Shown here: positions 5,972-13,506 of the stretch, in pieces | Layout: each line of letters starts with the position of its first letter | Numbering within the stretch: position 1 is the first letter of the stretch | From: Deltaproteobacteria bacterium | GTDB taxonomy: Bacteria > Desulfobacterota > Syntrophorhabdia > Syntrophorhabdales > Syntrophorhabdaceae | Direction of reading: 5' to 3' | Assembly (NCBI GenBank): GCA_003506795.1 | Contig: DNYO01000177.1 | Span: forward strand, 1-16,184 | Length of the DNA: 16,184 nucleotides | The notes under the pieces: model-generated | What the model was told of the DNA's origin: nothing | Databases searched by the model: none | What the model saw: only the letters and a program-made list of their open reading frames with translations | Made by a program: the position numbers and the translations under genes

Positions 5972-7879
5972 TCATTTCTTCTCTGCGTTTTCCACCATCA
6001 ATCGTGCTATTGCTTTTGAGAAAGCGGCGGGATCTTTGGGTTTCGATCCTTCAAGAACCAGCGCCTGGTCGTAGAGAAGCCGTATGTAGGCCTTTAGCTC
6101 CGAACTGGCCTCCTCTTTCTCAAAGATGCCGTTCATTGTTGCAAAAAGCGGGTGAGAAGGGTTTAACTCCAGTATTCGCTTCATGGGCGGCAGGTCCTGC
6201 CCCATCGCCTTGAGCAGACGCTCCATGGCGGGGTCGAGATCGCCTTCGTCGGCGACGAGACAGCACACCGTGTCGGTGAGCCTTCCCGAGAGTCTGACGT
6301 CCTTCACATCTTCAGAGAGTGTCTCCTTGATAAGGTCGATCAGCTTTGCGTATCTTTTCTTCGTTTCTTCTATCTGCCCGGTCTTTTCCTTATCCAGAGC
6401 GATGTCGCCCCTCGTGATGGAGTGCATCTTCTTTCCCTTGTATTCGAAACCATTGAAGATGAAGTCGTCGATGTCGTCGGTCATGTAGATGACTTCGTAT
6501 TCCTTCTGTTTGAAGGCTTCAAGGTAAGGCGAATTGGCGGCGTCCGAAAGGGATGAACCGACGATGTAATATATCTCCTCCTGCCCTTCCTTCATACCGT
6601 CCACGTAGTCATTGAGGGTCCGGAGCTTGCCGTCCTGGGATTTCGTTGACGCGAAAAGGAGGAGATCGGCGATGGACTCCCTTCGGGAAAAATCGAAATG
6701 CACCCCTTCTTTCAGGACCCGGCCGAATTCCCCGTAGACCTTGATATAGGCGTCGTAGTCATTGTCCCTCATCTCCTCCAGGGTTTCGAGGACCTTTTTG
6801 GTGATGGAATTTTTTATGATGTCCACCTGCCTGTTGTTCTGGAGGATCTCCCGGGAGACATTGAGCGGCAAATCGGAGGAATCGACGACCCCTCGCATGA
6901 AACGCAGGTACTGAGGTATGAGATCTTCACAGTGGTCCATGATCCGGACCCTTTTCACGTAAAGCGTCGGACCGAATTTGAAATCCTTGTAGAGCATGTT
7001 CACAGGGGCTGTCGACGGTATGAACATGAGCGCGGCAAATTCCGAGGTCCCCTCCGCCTTGTAGTGGATGACCTTCGCCGGGGGGTGAAAATCGTGGGAG
7101 ATATGCTTGTAGAAATCGCTGTATTCCTCCGTACCGACCTCCGATTTCTCCTTGAGCCAGAGGGCCTTCATGGAGTTAAGGGTCTCTTCCTCGCGCACCT
7201 TGACCTTTTCGCCCTGCTTCAGTTCGCTCTCGACCTCTTTCTCTACGTCCATGACGATGGGGTGCTCGATAAAGTCAGAGTACTTTTTGACGACGCTGCG
7301 GATCTCCCATTCGCTGAGGTACATCTTCTCTTCCTCGCGCAGGTGGAGGACGACATCGGTGCCCCTCGATTCCTTTTCCACCTCATCGATGGTAAAGGTG
7401 CCGTCGCCGGTGGATTTCCATTTGATGCCCCGTGCTTCTTTTGAACCGGCGCGGCGGGATAAGACGGTGATGCTGTCGGCAACCATGAACGAGGAATAAA
7501 AGCCCACGCCGAACTGCCCGATGAGTTCGGGATTGTCCTTGACCTCCTGCTGCTTCAAGGCCTCAAGAAATTCCTTCGTCCCTGAACGGGCTATAGTGCC
7601 AAGCGATTCGATGATCTCGTCATGGGTCATGCCGATGCCGTTATCGCTGACCGTAAGGGTTCCCGCATCTTTATCTATGATCAGTTTTATTTTCCATCCG
7701 CTGCCCGCCTGAAGAATCTCGCTGTTCGTAAGCGATTCATAGCGGGCCCTGTCGATGGCGTCGGAAGCATTGGATATAAGCTCCCGCAAGAAAACTTCCT
7801 TGTGTGAATAAAGAGAATGAATCATGAGGTCGAGAAGCTGCTTGACCTCGGTCTTGAATTCCATCCGTTCGCTTGTCAT
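5972..7879 (-). CDS. htpG: Molecular chaperone HtpG (bacterial Hsp90)
   Basis: A 635-residue ATP-dependent homodimeric chaperone of full length. The N-terminal GHKL ATPase domain shows SHKEVFLRELISNASDA with the catalytic glutamate E33 and the nucleotide-contact N37, then DNGIGM and GQFGVGFYSSFMVAD. The middle domain contains FIPSTAP and YVKRVRIMD, and the C-terminal dimerisation domain ends with an NAEKK tail. I chose the ATG at 7879 because GAGGTGAT lies just upstream and MTSERMEFKTEVKQLL matches other HtpG starts; an ATG 66 bases further upstream would overlap the promoter. The gene converges on dnaJ and is divergent from the potassium channel gene. No CIRCE element is visible upstream, so any heat induction must work differently or indirectly. 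Confidence 0.95.
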   Translation of the reverse strand: MTSERMEFKTEVKQLLDLMIHSLYSHKEVFLRELISNASDAIDRARYESLTNSEILQAGSGWKIKLIIDKDAGTLTVSDNGIGMTHDEIIESLGTIARSGTKEFLEALKQQEVKDNPELIGQFGVGFYSSFMVADSITVLSRRAGSKEARGIKWKSTGDGTFTIDEVEKESRGTDVVLHLREEEKMYLSEWEIRSVVKKYSDFIEHPIVMDVEKEVESELKQGEKVKVREEETLNSMKALWLKEKSEVGTEEYSDFYKHISHDFHPPAKVIHYKAEGTSEFAALMFIPSTAPVNMLYKDFKFGPTLYVKRVRIMDHCEDLIPQYLRFMRGVVDSSDLPLNVSREILQNNRQVDIIKNSITKKVLETLEEMRDNDYDAYIKVYGEFGRVLKEGVHFDFSRRESIADLLLFASTKSQDGKLRTLNDYVDGMKEGQEEIYYIVGSSLSDAANSPYLEAFKQKEYEVIYMTDDIDDFIFNGFEYKGKKMHSITRGDIALDKEKTGQIEETKKRYAKLIDLIKETLSEDVKDVRLSGRLTDTVCCLVADEGDLDPAMERLLKAMGQDLPPMKRILELNPSHPLFATMNGIFEKEEASSELKAYIRLLYDQALVLEGSKPKDPAAFSKAIARLMVENAEKK

Positions 7880-7916
7880 GTCCAGATCACCTCGAATTAA
7901 GTTGTTTTTCCCCAAA

Positions 7917-7945
7917 AAAATAAGACACGGATGGAAAGGAGTCAA
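7917..7945 (-). promoter_or_regulatory. Sigma70-type promoter of htpG
   Basis: On the minus strand TTGACT (7945-7940) and TATTTT (7922-7917) have a 17-base spacer. The transcript would start near 7910, giving a leader of about 30 bases that contains the GAGGTGAT ribosome binding site. I see neither a CIRCE repeat nor a sigma32-like CTTGAAA / CCCCAT pair. Confidence 0.55.
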
Positions 7946-7997
7946 GAGAACGGAAGAAGAAAGAAGAGACAGAGCATCCCCGACCCCTTCCTTTTTT

Positions 7998-8025
7998 TTG
8001 ACACCCGATCGGTGAACACTATTCT
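7998..8025 (+). promoter_or_regulatory. Candidate promoter of the potassium channel gene
   Basis: TTGACA (7998-8003) and TATTCT (8020-8025) are separated by 16 bases, which would give a leader of about 24 bases. A second perfect -10 hexamer, TATAAT at 8045-8050, lies five bases before the ATG but has no good -35 partner. If used, it would give a leaderless message. Neither leader has a clear Shine-Dalgarno sequence. Confidence 0.45.
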
Positions 8026-8055
8026 CTAATCTATGTCGCCGTGCTATAATGTGCC

Positions 8056-9099
8056 ATGTTTTTAAAAGTCATACCGAAGAAGCTACTCAATATCATTGGG
8101 ATTATTGTTGCTGTTGTGGTCATCGGGACGGTGGGGTTCAAGATCATCGGTGGTTCCGAGAAGAGCGTGCTTGATGCCCTTTACATGACAGCCATTACGA
8201 TTACCACCATAGGATACGGCGACGTGATCGGTCTCGACAACAAGCCGTTGGGAAAGATCTTCACCATCATCTACGTATTCCTGGGGGCCGGCACCATCGC
8301 ATATCTTTTCACGACCCTTGCCGCATATATCATCGAAGGCGAATTGAGGAGGGTTTTCAGGAGGAGGAAAATGGATAAACGGATCGCTAAGATGAAAGAC
8401 CACTATATCGTTTGCGGTATAGGAATGGTGGGTCTTTACGTGGTGCATGAGATGTACCTCACAAAACGGCCCTTTATCGCCATCGATAATGACGATACCA
8501 AACTCGACGTTTTCAAGGCAAACAATATTAACGCCGATCTCGTTGTCGGAGATGCGACGGAGAACGAAATACTCTGGAAGGCGATGATAGAGCACGCGCA
8601 GGGTCTTTTCGCAACGACGGATTCCGATAATGACAACATCGTCATCTCCCTGACGGCGCGGCAGCTCAACCCGTCCCTGAGGATCGTTTCACGGTGCAAC
8701 GATACGAAGAACATCGACAAGCTCCGAAGAGCAGGGGCCGACTCCGTTGTGGCTCTCAACTTCATCGGGGGTCTCAGGATGGCGTCGGAGATGATACGGC
8801 CTCATGTAACCTCCTTCCTCGACATGATGCTCCGCGACAAATATTCGCCGATGCGGGTGGAGGAGGTCCATATTCCCGCCGATTCGCCCTTTATAGGCAA
8901 ACCGGTGAAAGAAATCGATTTTAAGACGATCGGCAACATCATGCTCATCTCAGCCCGAAAGCCGAGCGGGGAATGGGTCTATAACCCCTATCCCGATACG
9001 ATCGTCGAAAAAGAGATGAGCCTGATCATCATCGCAACTCCCCAGGAAAAGGAACTTCTTGTCGAGCACGTATCCGGTGGCGCGGACAGTGAACTGTAA
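8056..9099 (+). CDS. Two-TM potassium channel with RCK (TrkA-N/TrkA-C) gating domains
   Basis: A 347-residue MthK/Kch-type channel subunit. TM1 spans about 10-31, the pore helix 37-49, and the selectivity filter TIGYGD 51-56. TM2 spans about 66-93. A basic stretch (RRVFRRRK) then leads into the RCK domain. The RCK Rossmann fold starts at 115 (DHYIVCGIGMVG, with GxGxxG at 121-126), followed by FIAIDND and a NADLVVGDATE segment. A TrkA-C domain lies at about 260-340. Channels of this type form tetramers in the inner membrane, gated by cytosolic ligands (Ca2+ or nucleotides, depending on member). The annotated start has no Shine-Dalgarno sequence, whereas codon 106, at the TM2-RCK border, has an excellent one (separate entry). 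The gene is monocistronic and divergent from htpG. Confidence 0.92.
   Translation: MFLKVIPKKLLNIIGIIVAVVVIGTVGFKIIGGSEKSVLDALYMTAITITTIGYGDVIGLDNKPLGKIFTIIYVFLGAGTIAYLFTTLAAYIIEGELRRVFRRRKMDKRIAKMKDHYIVCGIGMVGLYVVHEMYLTKRPFIAIDNDDTKLDVFKANNINADLVVGDATENEILWKAMIEHAQGLFATTDSDNDNIVISLTARQLNPSLRIVSRCNDTKNIDKLRRAGADSVVALNFIGGLRMASEMIRPHVTSFLDMMLRDKYSPMRVEEVHIPADSPFIGKPVKEIDFKTIGNIMLISARKPSGEWVYNPYPDTIVEKEMSLIIIATPQEKELLVEHVSGGADSEL
8359..8373 (+). promoter_or_regulatory. Internal ribosome binding site and ATG for a soluble RCK subunit
   Basis: AGGAGGAGG at 8359-8367 is followed after three bases by ATG 8371-8373, which is codon 106 of the channel gene, in frame. The first AGGAGG is six bases from the ATG, a near-ideal Shine-Dalgarno spacing. 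Initiation here would give a protein of about 242 residues containing only the RCK domains. In the archaeal channel MthK, an internal start at Met107 is known to produce free RCK subunits that join the gating ring. The same bases also encode three arginines (AGG AGG AGG), so chance is possible. Confidence 0.5.
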
Positions 9100-9121
9100 T
9101 CCCCGGTGTTCTCATTGTTTA

Positions 9122-9133
9122 GTCAATATTGAC
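9122..9133. promoter_or_regulatory. Perfect 12-bp palindrome overlapping the cooC -35 box
   Basis: GTCAATATTGAC at 9122-9133 is an exact inverted repeat. Its right half overlaps the -35 hexamer TTGACA (9129-9134) of the candidate cooC promoter, a typical place for a repressor operator. It does not match the FNR (TTGAT-N4-ATCAA) or CooA consensus. No regulator can be named. Confidence 0.35.
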
Positions 9134-9158
9134 AACGCTTTGCAAAGGATGATAGTGT
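9129..9158 (+). promoter_or_regulatory. Candidate promoter of the cooC-plsC-ftsK-lolA operon
   Basis: A perfect TTGACA -35 (9129-9134) is followed after 18 bases by TAGTGT (9153-9158), or after 16 bases by GATAGT (9151-9156). The -10 box is weak, which would suit a regulated promoter. Confidence 0.4.
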
Positions 9159-9174
9159 TTCACCACGGGAAATT

Positions 9175-9951
9175 ATGAAGATAGCTGTCTCAGGAAAAGG
9201 TGGTGCGGGGAAGACGACCCTTGCCGGGGTCATGGCCCGGATACTCGGCGACAGGGGCAAGAAAGTGATCGCCATCGACGCCGATCCCGACTCCAATCTT
9301 GCAAGTGCCATCGGCATAGATGAAGAGAGCCTGGCAGGGGTAAAACCTCTGGCCGCCATGGAAGAGTTCATCGCTGAACGGACAGGCACGAAAAAGGGCC
9401 AGTACGGGGCCTTCTTTCAGTTGAACCCCCGGGTCGACGACATACCGGAGCGTTTTTCCCTTGCGAGGGACGGGGTGAAGCTCATAATCCTCGGCAATAT
9501 CCCTCAGGGCGGGGGAGGCTGTTTCTGCGCGGAGAACGCCCTTTTGAGGAGCCTGCTTTCCTACGTCATGATAGAACGGGACGAATACGTCATCGTTGAT
9601 CTGGAGGCCGGACTCGAACACCTCGGGAGAGGCACCACGGAGTACATAGACGCCCTCATCGTTGTAGTGGAGCCGGGGAAAAGGAGCTTCCAGACTGCCC
9701 GCCAGGTCAGAAAACTTGCCGACGACATAGGAATAAGGAACGTGTACATCGTGGGGAACAAGATCACAGGTCCCGAGGACGAGGCCCTTGTCCGCGGGAA
9801 CCTTGAAGGCTTCCCACTTCTCGGATTTCTCTCCCATAATGAGAAGATCATCGAGGCTGACAAGAGGGGCGTTTCCCCGTACGACCTCGATGAGACGATC
9901 AGGAATGAAGTGACGGCGGTGCTGGATGCCCTCGGGGATATTTCTCGATGA
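9175..9951 (+). CDS. CooC-type P-loop ATPase, probable CO dehydrogenase nickel-insertion factor
   Basis: A 258-residue MinD/Mrp-class ATPase. The deviant Walker A loop is GKGGAGKTT (7-15), with the signature lysine K8, and DADPDSNL lies at 35-42. A CXC motif, C116-F-C118 after a run of glycines, is the metal-binding pair of CooC/AcsF proteins, where the dimer binds a nickel or zinc ion. A Walker B-like strand (YVIVDLEAGLEHLGRG) follows. CooC proteins drive ATP-dependent nickel loading of the C-cluster of CO dehydrogenase. No CO dehydrogenase gene is visible here, so this may be a stand-alone paralogue. GGGA six bases before the ATG is a weak ribosome binding site. The stop overlaps the plsC start in an ATGA. 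Confidence 0.85.
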   Translation: MKIAVSGKGGAGKTTLAGVMARILGDRGKKVIAIDADPDSNLASAIGIDEESLAGVKPLAAMEEFIAERTGTKKGQYGAFFQLNPRVDDIPERFSLARDGVKLIILGNIPQGGGGCFCAENALLRSLLSYVMIERDEYVIVDLEAGLEHLGRGTTEYIDALIVVVEPGKRSFQTARQVRKLADDIGIRNVYIVGNKITGPEDEALVRGNLEGFPLLGFLSHNEKIIEADKRGVSPYDLDETIRNEVTAVLDALGDISR

Positions 9952-10676
9952 GAAGGGCGATGGTCCTGTGCTGTCTCATTGTTTCAACGATCGTCATCTC
10001 CCTTATCGGCCTCGCCGTAGCTTTCTTCGGGAACCGGGAGGAAACCCTCCATCGCATGGCCCGCCTCTGGGGAAAGCTCAACCTTGGGGCAGCGGGAATA
10101 GAGGTCAGGATCCGTGGGCTCCAGCGTTTGTCCTCGCCTCCGTACGTTTTCATGTGCAATCACCAGAGCGCCCTCGACATACACGCGCTTTTGGCCGAGT
10201 TGCCGTTGTCTTTCAAGTGGATTGCCAAGAGGCAGCTTTTCAACATCCCCATTTTCGGCTGGGCCATAAAAAAGGCCGGCTACATAAGTATCGACAGGGA
10301 AAATGCCAGGGAGGCCCTCAAGGCCATCGAGAAAGCGGCGATGAGGATCCGCGAAGGGATGAACATCATCATCTTTCCCGAGGGCACCCGCAGTGCCGAC
10401 GGAAATCTCCTTCCTTTCAAGAAAGGCGGTTTTACCCTGGCCTTCCGGGCCGCAGTGCCCGTCGTTCCCATCGGCATCTATGGCTCAAGCGCGCTGCAAC
10501 CAAAAGGGAGTTTTGTTCCCGTGAAAAAAGGGGTAATATACATTGAGGTCGGGGAGCCGATAGCCCTTGAAGGGATGGAAAAATCTCAGAAGACACGGGT
10601 AATGGACGATGTAAGGCTTCGCATTGAAGAGCTCATGGCGAAAGGGGAGTCCTCGAGTGCAAAAGGAACACTGTGA
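9948..10676 (+). CDS. plsC: 1-acyl-sn-glycerol-3-phosphate acyltransferase
   Basis: A 242-residue membrane acyltransferase that converts lysophosphatidic acid to phosphatidic acid, the second acylation in phospholipid synthesis. An N-terminal membrane helix spans about 5-27. The catalytic HX4D motif is NHQSALD (H72, D77), followed by KWIAKRQLFNIPIFG (block II) and the glycerol-phosphate-binding FPEGTR at 143-148. Block IV is the VPVVPIGIYG segment. All four blocks are intact. The ATG overlaps the cooC stop by four bases, indicating coupled translation. ftsK begins 27 bases downstream. A role for a related acyl acceptor (for example lyso-ornithine lipid) cannot be excluded. Confidence 0.88.
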   Translation: MRRAMVLCCLIVSTIVISLIGLAVAFFGNREETLHRMARLWGKLNLGAAGIEVRIRGLQRLSSPPYVFMCNHQSALDIHALLAELPLSFKWIAKRQLFNIPIFGWAIKKAGYISIDRENAREALKAIEKAAMRIREGMNIIIFPEGTRSADGNLLPFKKGGFTLAFRAAVPVVPIGIYGSSALQPKGSFVPVKKGVIYIEVGEPIALEGMEKSQKTRVMDDVRLRIEELMAKGESSSAKGTL

Positions 10677-10703
10677 GGCTTCTGCCGCAATGATGGATGG
10701 TGG

Positions 10704-12746
10704 ATGAATTTGTCTCAGGAACTGAAAAAAGAGATGCTGGGGATTGCGCTCGTCGGGGTGTTTCTGTTTCTTTTTGTCAGCCTTGCGTCCTATCATCCGC
10801 TCGATCCCTCATTTCACACCGTAACAGACGGATCGGCGCGCAATCTTTGCGGCAAGGCGGGGTCGTATCTGTCCGATCTTTTCATCCAGCTTTTCGGATT
10901 TATGAGTTATCTTCTCGTTTCTTTTTGCCTCCTCTTCGGCATCTTTTACGTCAGGAAGAAGGATCCGCCCAGTATCATCGTCTTCTCTTCGGGACTTGTC
11001 CTCTTCTTTCTTTCCGTTGGAACTCTCCTGCAGACTTTTATGGAGAGGGTCTATTTGCGCGGAGTCCAGATTGAGTTTTCGGGATTTCTGGGATCAATCC
11101 TGGAGAAGGCGTTGAAGAATTTTTTTGGGAATTTCGGGACCATTCTGATTGCTCTTGTTCTTCTTCTTATCTCCGCGTTCCTCATAGTCCAGGCTCCTAT
11201 CCTTGCGGTGATCGAGGAACGTATTGCCAGGCGAAAAAAGGCCGAACGCCGCCGCGAGATCAAGGTGACCCGGGAGAGGAAAGAGGAGGAAATGCCTAAG
11301 ACGGTCGACAAGAAAACGCCGGCCGTGCAGGAGACCTTCGAATTTTTCAAGGAGATCGGGCCCTACAAGGTTCCCGATCCCTCTCTTCTCGATAATGTCG
11401 AGAAGAAGGAAATGAAGGTGGACAAGGAGTCGATCCAGGCGAATGCCTCAATCCTCGAGAAGAAATTGAAGGACTACGGGATAGAGGGCAGGGTAATGGA
11501 AGTAAAGCCCGGCCCCGTTATCACCATGTATGAATTCGAACCTGCGCCGGGGGTCAAGGTAAGCAAGATAGCCAATCTGGCCGATGACCTGGCGATGGCG
11601 CTCAGCGCCGTTTCGATCAGGATCATCGCACCGATTCCCGGCAAGGCGGTGGTGGGTATCGAGATACCCAACAAGGAACGGGAGACGGTCTATATCCGGG
11701 AGATCATCGAGTCGAAGGTATTCACCTCGTCGCCCTCCTATCTCACCCTCGTACTGGGAAAGACGATAAGCGGGGATTCCTACGTGGCGGACCTTGCCAA
11801 GATGCCCCACCTCCTCGTGGCAGGTGCAACGGGTTCGGGCAAGAGCGTGTCCTTGAACAGCATGATCCTCAGCATCCTTTTCAAGGCCACCCCGTCGCAG
11901 GTCCGTTTTCTCATGATCGATCTCAAGATGCTGGAACTGTCTTTTTATGAAGGCATCCCTCATCTCCTTCTGCCCGTGGTTACCAATGCAAAGAATGCAA
12001 AGACGGCGCTGCATTGGATGACGGACGAGATGGAGCGGCGCTACAGCATGATGGCGCAAAAGGGTGTGCGCAGCATAGAGAAATACAACCATAAGGTCAT
12101 GCGGGAGGAAGGCGAGACGATACCGTATATCGTCGTTGTTATCGACGAGCTTGCCGACCTAATGATGGTCTCCCCGAAAGAGGTGGAGGAATACATCGCC
12201 CGTCTTGCCCAGATGGCCCGCGCGTCGGGTATCCACCTTATTCTTGCCACGCAAAGGCCTTCCGTCGACGTGTTGACGGGTATCATCAAGGCCAATTTCC
12301 CTGCCCGGGTCGCCTGCAAGGTTTTCTCGAAGGTGGACTCCAGAACCATACTCGATACAAACGGGGCCGAGAGCCTTCTGGGTTACGGGGACATGCTCTT
12401 TCTCAGTCCCGGGATCGGCAGGCTTCAGAGGCTCCACGGCTCGTATGTCTCCGAGGGGGAGATCAAGCGCATCGTGGAATTCTTGAAGCAGCAGGGCGCG
12501 CCGACATATCATCACGAGATCCTCGAAGAAAAAGAAGAAGAAGAGAATGGTGAAACGATAGATGACGAAAAATACCAGGAAGCCGTGGAGTTCGTATCGG
12601 CCAAAGGCGAAGCCTCGATCAGCATGGTCCAGAGGAGGTTCAGGATAGGCTACAACCGTGCGGCCCGCATCATAGAGCGCATGGAGCAGGAAGGCATCGT
12701 CGGCCCTTCCGACGGTGTAAAACCGAGAGAGGTCTTAAAAAGATGA
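10704..12746 (+). CDS. ftsK: DNA translocase FtsK/SpoIIIE
   Basis: A 680-residue septal DNA pump that moves chromosome termini during division and activates XerCD recombination at dif. Four hydrophobic helices lie within about 10-170 (for example 14-33 and the LIALVLLLISAFLIV stretch). A rather short charged linker follows (about 180-240), compared with more than 600 residues in E. coli. The alpha/beta motor has Walker A GATGSGKS at 374-381 and a Walker B of VVVIDEL with D481-E482. The C-terminal gamma winged helix, which reads KOPS orientation sequences, is present (YNRAARIIERMEQEGIVGP). Length fits the compact FtsK of many deltaproteobacteria. It lies downstream of plsC, and its stop overlaps the lolA start in an ATGA. 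Confidence 0.95.
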   Translation: MNLSQELKKEMLGIALVGVFLFLFVSLASYHPLDPSFHTVTDGSARNLCGKAGSYLSDLFIQLFGFMSYLLVSFCLLFGIFYVRKKDPPSIIVFSSGLVLFFLSVGTLLQTFMERVYLRGVQIEFSGFLGSILEKALKNFFGNFGTILIALVLLLISAFLIVQAPILAVIEERIARRKKAERRREIKVTRERKEEEMPKTVDKKTPAVQETFEFFKEIGPYKVPDPSLLDNVEKKEMKVDKESIQANASILEKKLKDYGIEGRVMEVKPGPVITMYEFEPAPGVKVSKIANLADDLAMALSAVSIRIIAPIPGKAVVGIEIPNKERETVYIREIIESKVFTSSPSYLTLVLGKTISGDSYVADLAKMPHLLVAGATGSGKSVSLNSMILSILFKATPSQVRFLMIDLKMLELSFYEGIPHLLLPVVTNAKNAKTALHWMTDEMERRYSMMAQKGVRSIEKYNHKVMREEGETIPYIVVVIDELADLMMVSPKEVEEYIARLAQMARASGIHLILATQRPSVDVLTGIIKANFPARVACKVFSKVDSRTILDTNGAESLLGYGDMLFLSPGIGRLQRLHGSYVSEGEIKRIVEFLKQQGAPTYHHEILEEKEEEENGETIDDEKYQEAVEFVSAKGEASISMVQRRFRIGYNRAARIIERMEQEGIVGPSDGVKPREVLKR

Positions 12747-13480
12747 TTCCGATTCAGATGTGTGAGCCAATGAAGGAAGCCCATGACAGAAAGGTAAACC
12801 TTCTGTCATTGCTGGCCGTTTGCTGCATCCTGGCGGTAGTTTTCATGGTACCTTTGCCGGCCGGCGCCCAGAAGGCCGCGGCACAGGAGGAACCCCGGGC
12901 GCAGGCACAGAGTGACGTAAAATCCCCCTTTGATTCCATTAAGAAAACCTATGCCGGCATCAATTCACTGGAGGCTTCCTTTCGCCAGAAGATCTTCGTC
13001 TCCGGCATCAAGAAAATTCGCGAGTTCGATGGCGATTTCTTCTTTAAGCGGCAGAAAGGCTTCCTCTGGAAATATACGAAGCCCAAAGACAAGACCTTCC
13101 TTTATGACGGACATTATATGTGGCAGGATGAAGAAGGCAAATCTTTCGTCCTCAAGAGCAAGGTCAGCCGGGAAAAGACCGGCGGTACCTTTTTCGATCT
13201 CATAGAGGACATAGCCCACATAGACAACCTTTTCACCGTAAAACAGCACAGTATTACGACGGGCATGCAATATTTCGAACTCATCCCAAAAAAGGATTCC
13301 TCTGTCACGATTGCAAAGCTCTGGGTTGACAAGAACAACCTCCTGAGGAAAATAGAGATCGTCGAGTTCACCGGCAACGTCAACACCGTCGAATTTTCCA
13401 ACATCAAGGTCAACGCTCCGGTAAGCGACGCTAAATTCATCTACAAGTCCGATGGGGTGAAGGATGTGGTGGAAAGGTGA
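12743..13480 (+). CDS. lolA: Outer membrane lipoprotein carrier protein LolA
   Basis: A 245-residue periplasmic chaperone that receives lipoproteins from the LolCDE transporter and carries them to the outer membrane. A signal peptide is visible: basic residues around 11-17, a hydrophobic core at 18-37, and a likely cut after AGA at 40-42. The mature part begins after an Ala/Gln-rich spacer and matches LolA: INSLEASFRQ, then FDGDFFFKRQKGFLWKY, YDGHYMWQDEE and a C-terminal NTVEFSNIKVN. The ATG at 12743 overlaps the ftsK stop. An ATG at 12770 would give a more usual signal-peptide length, so the true start may be there. The placement downstream of ftsK is a combination also seen in other proteobacteria. 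The gene converges on the receiver-LpxC gene with 26 bases between and no clear terminator. Confidence 0.9.
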   Translation: MIPIQMCEPMKEAHDRKVNLLSLLAVCCILAVVFMVPLPAGAQKAAAQEEPRAQAQSDVKSPFDSIKKTYAGINSLEASFRQKIFVSGIKKIREFDGDFFFKRQKGFLWKYTKPKDKTFLYDGHYMWQDEEGKSFVLKSKVSREKTGGTFFDLIEDIAHIDNLFTVKQHSITTGMQYFELIPKKDSSVTIAKLWVDKNNLLRKIEIVEFTGNVNTVEFSNIKVNAPVSDAKFIYKSDGVKDVVER

Positions 13481-13506
13481 TACATAGGGACTAATTCCCC
13501 GGTATG

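Noticed and set aside
6698..7444. Plus-strand open frame of 248 codons inside htpG
   Set aside because: It is antisense to the strongly conserved HtpG coding sequence and has no plausible ribosome binding site or family resemblance.
7880..7945. Upstream ATG for HtpG giving 22 extra residues
   Set aside because: It would cover the promoter, while the ATG at 7879 has a strong ribosome binding site and matches the family start.
11448..12092. Minus-strand open frame inside ftsK
   Set aside because: It is antisense to the FtsK motor domain and has no recognisable motifs.
13481..13506. Terminator between lolA and the receiver-LpxC gene
   Set aside because: The 26 bases contain no GC-rich inverted repeat followed by a T run.
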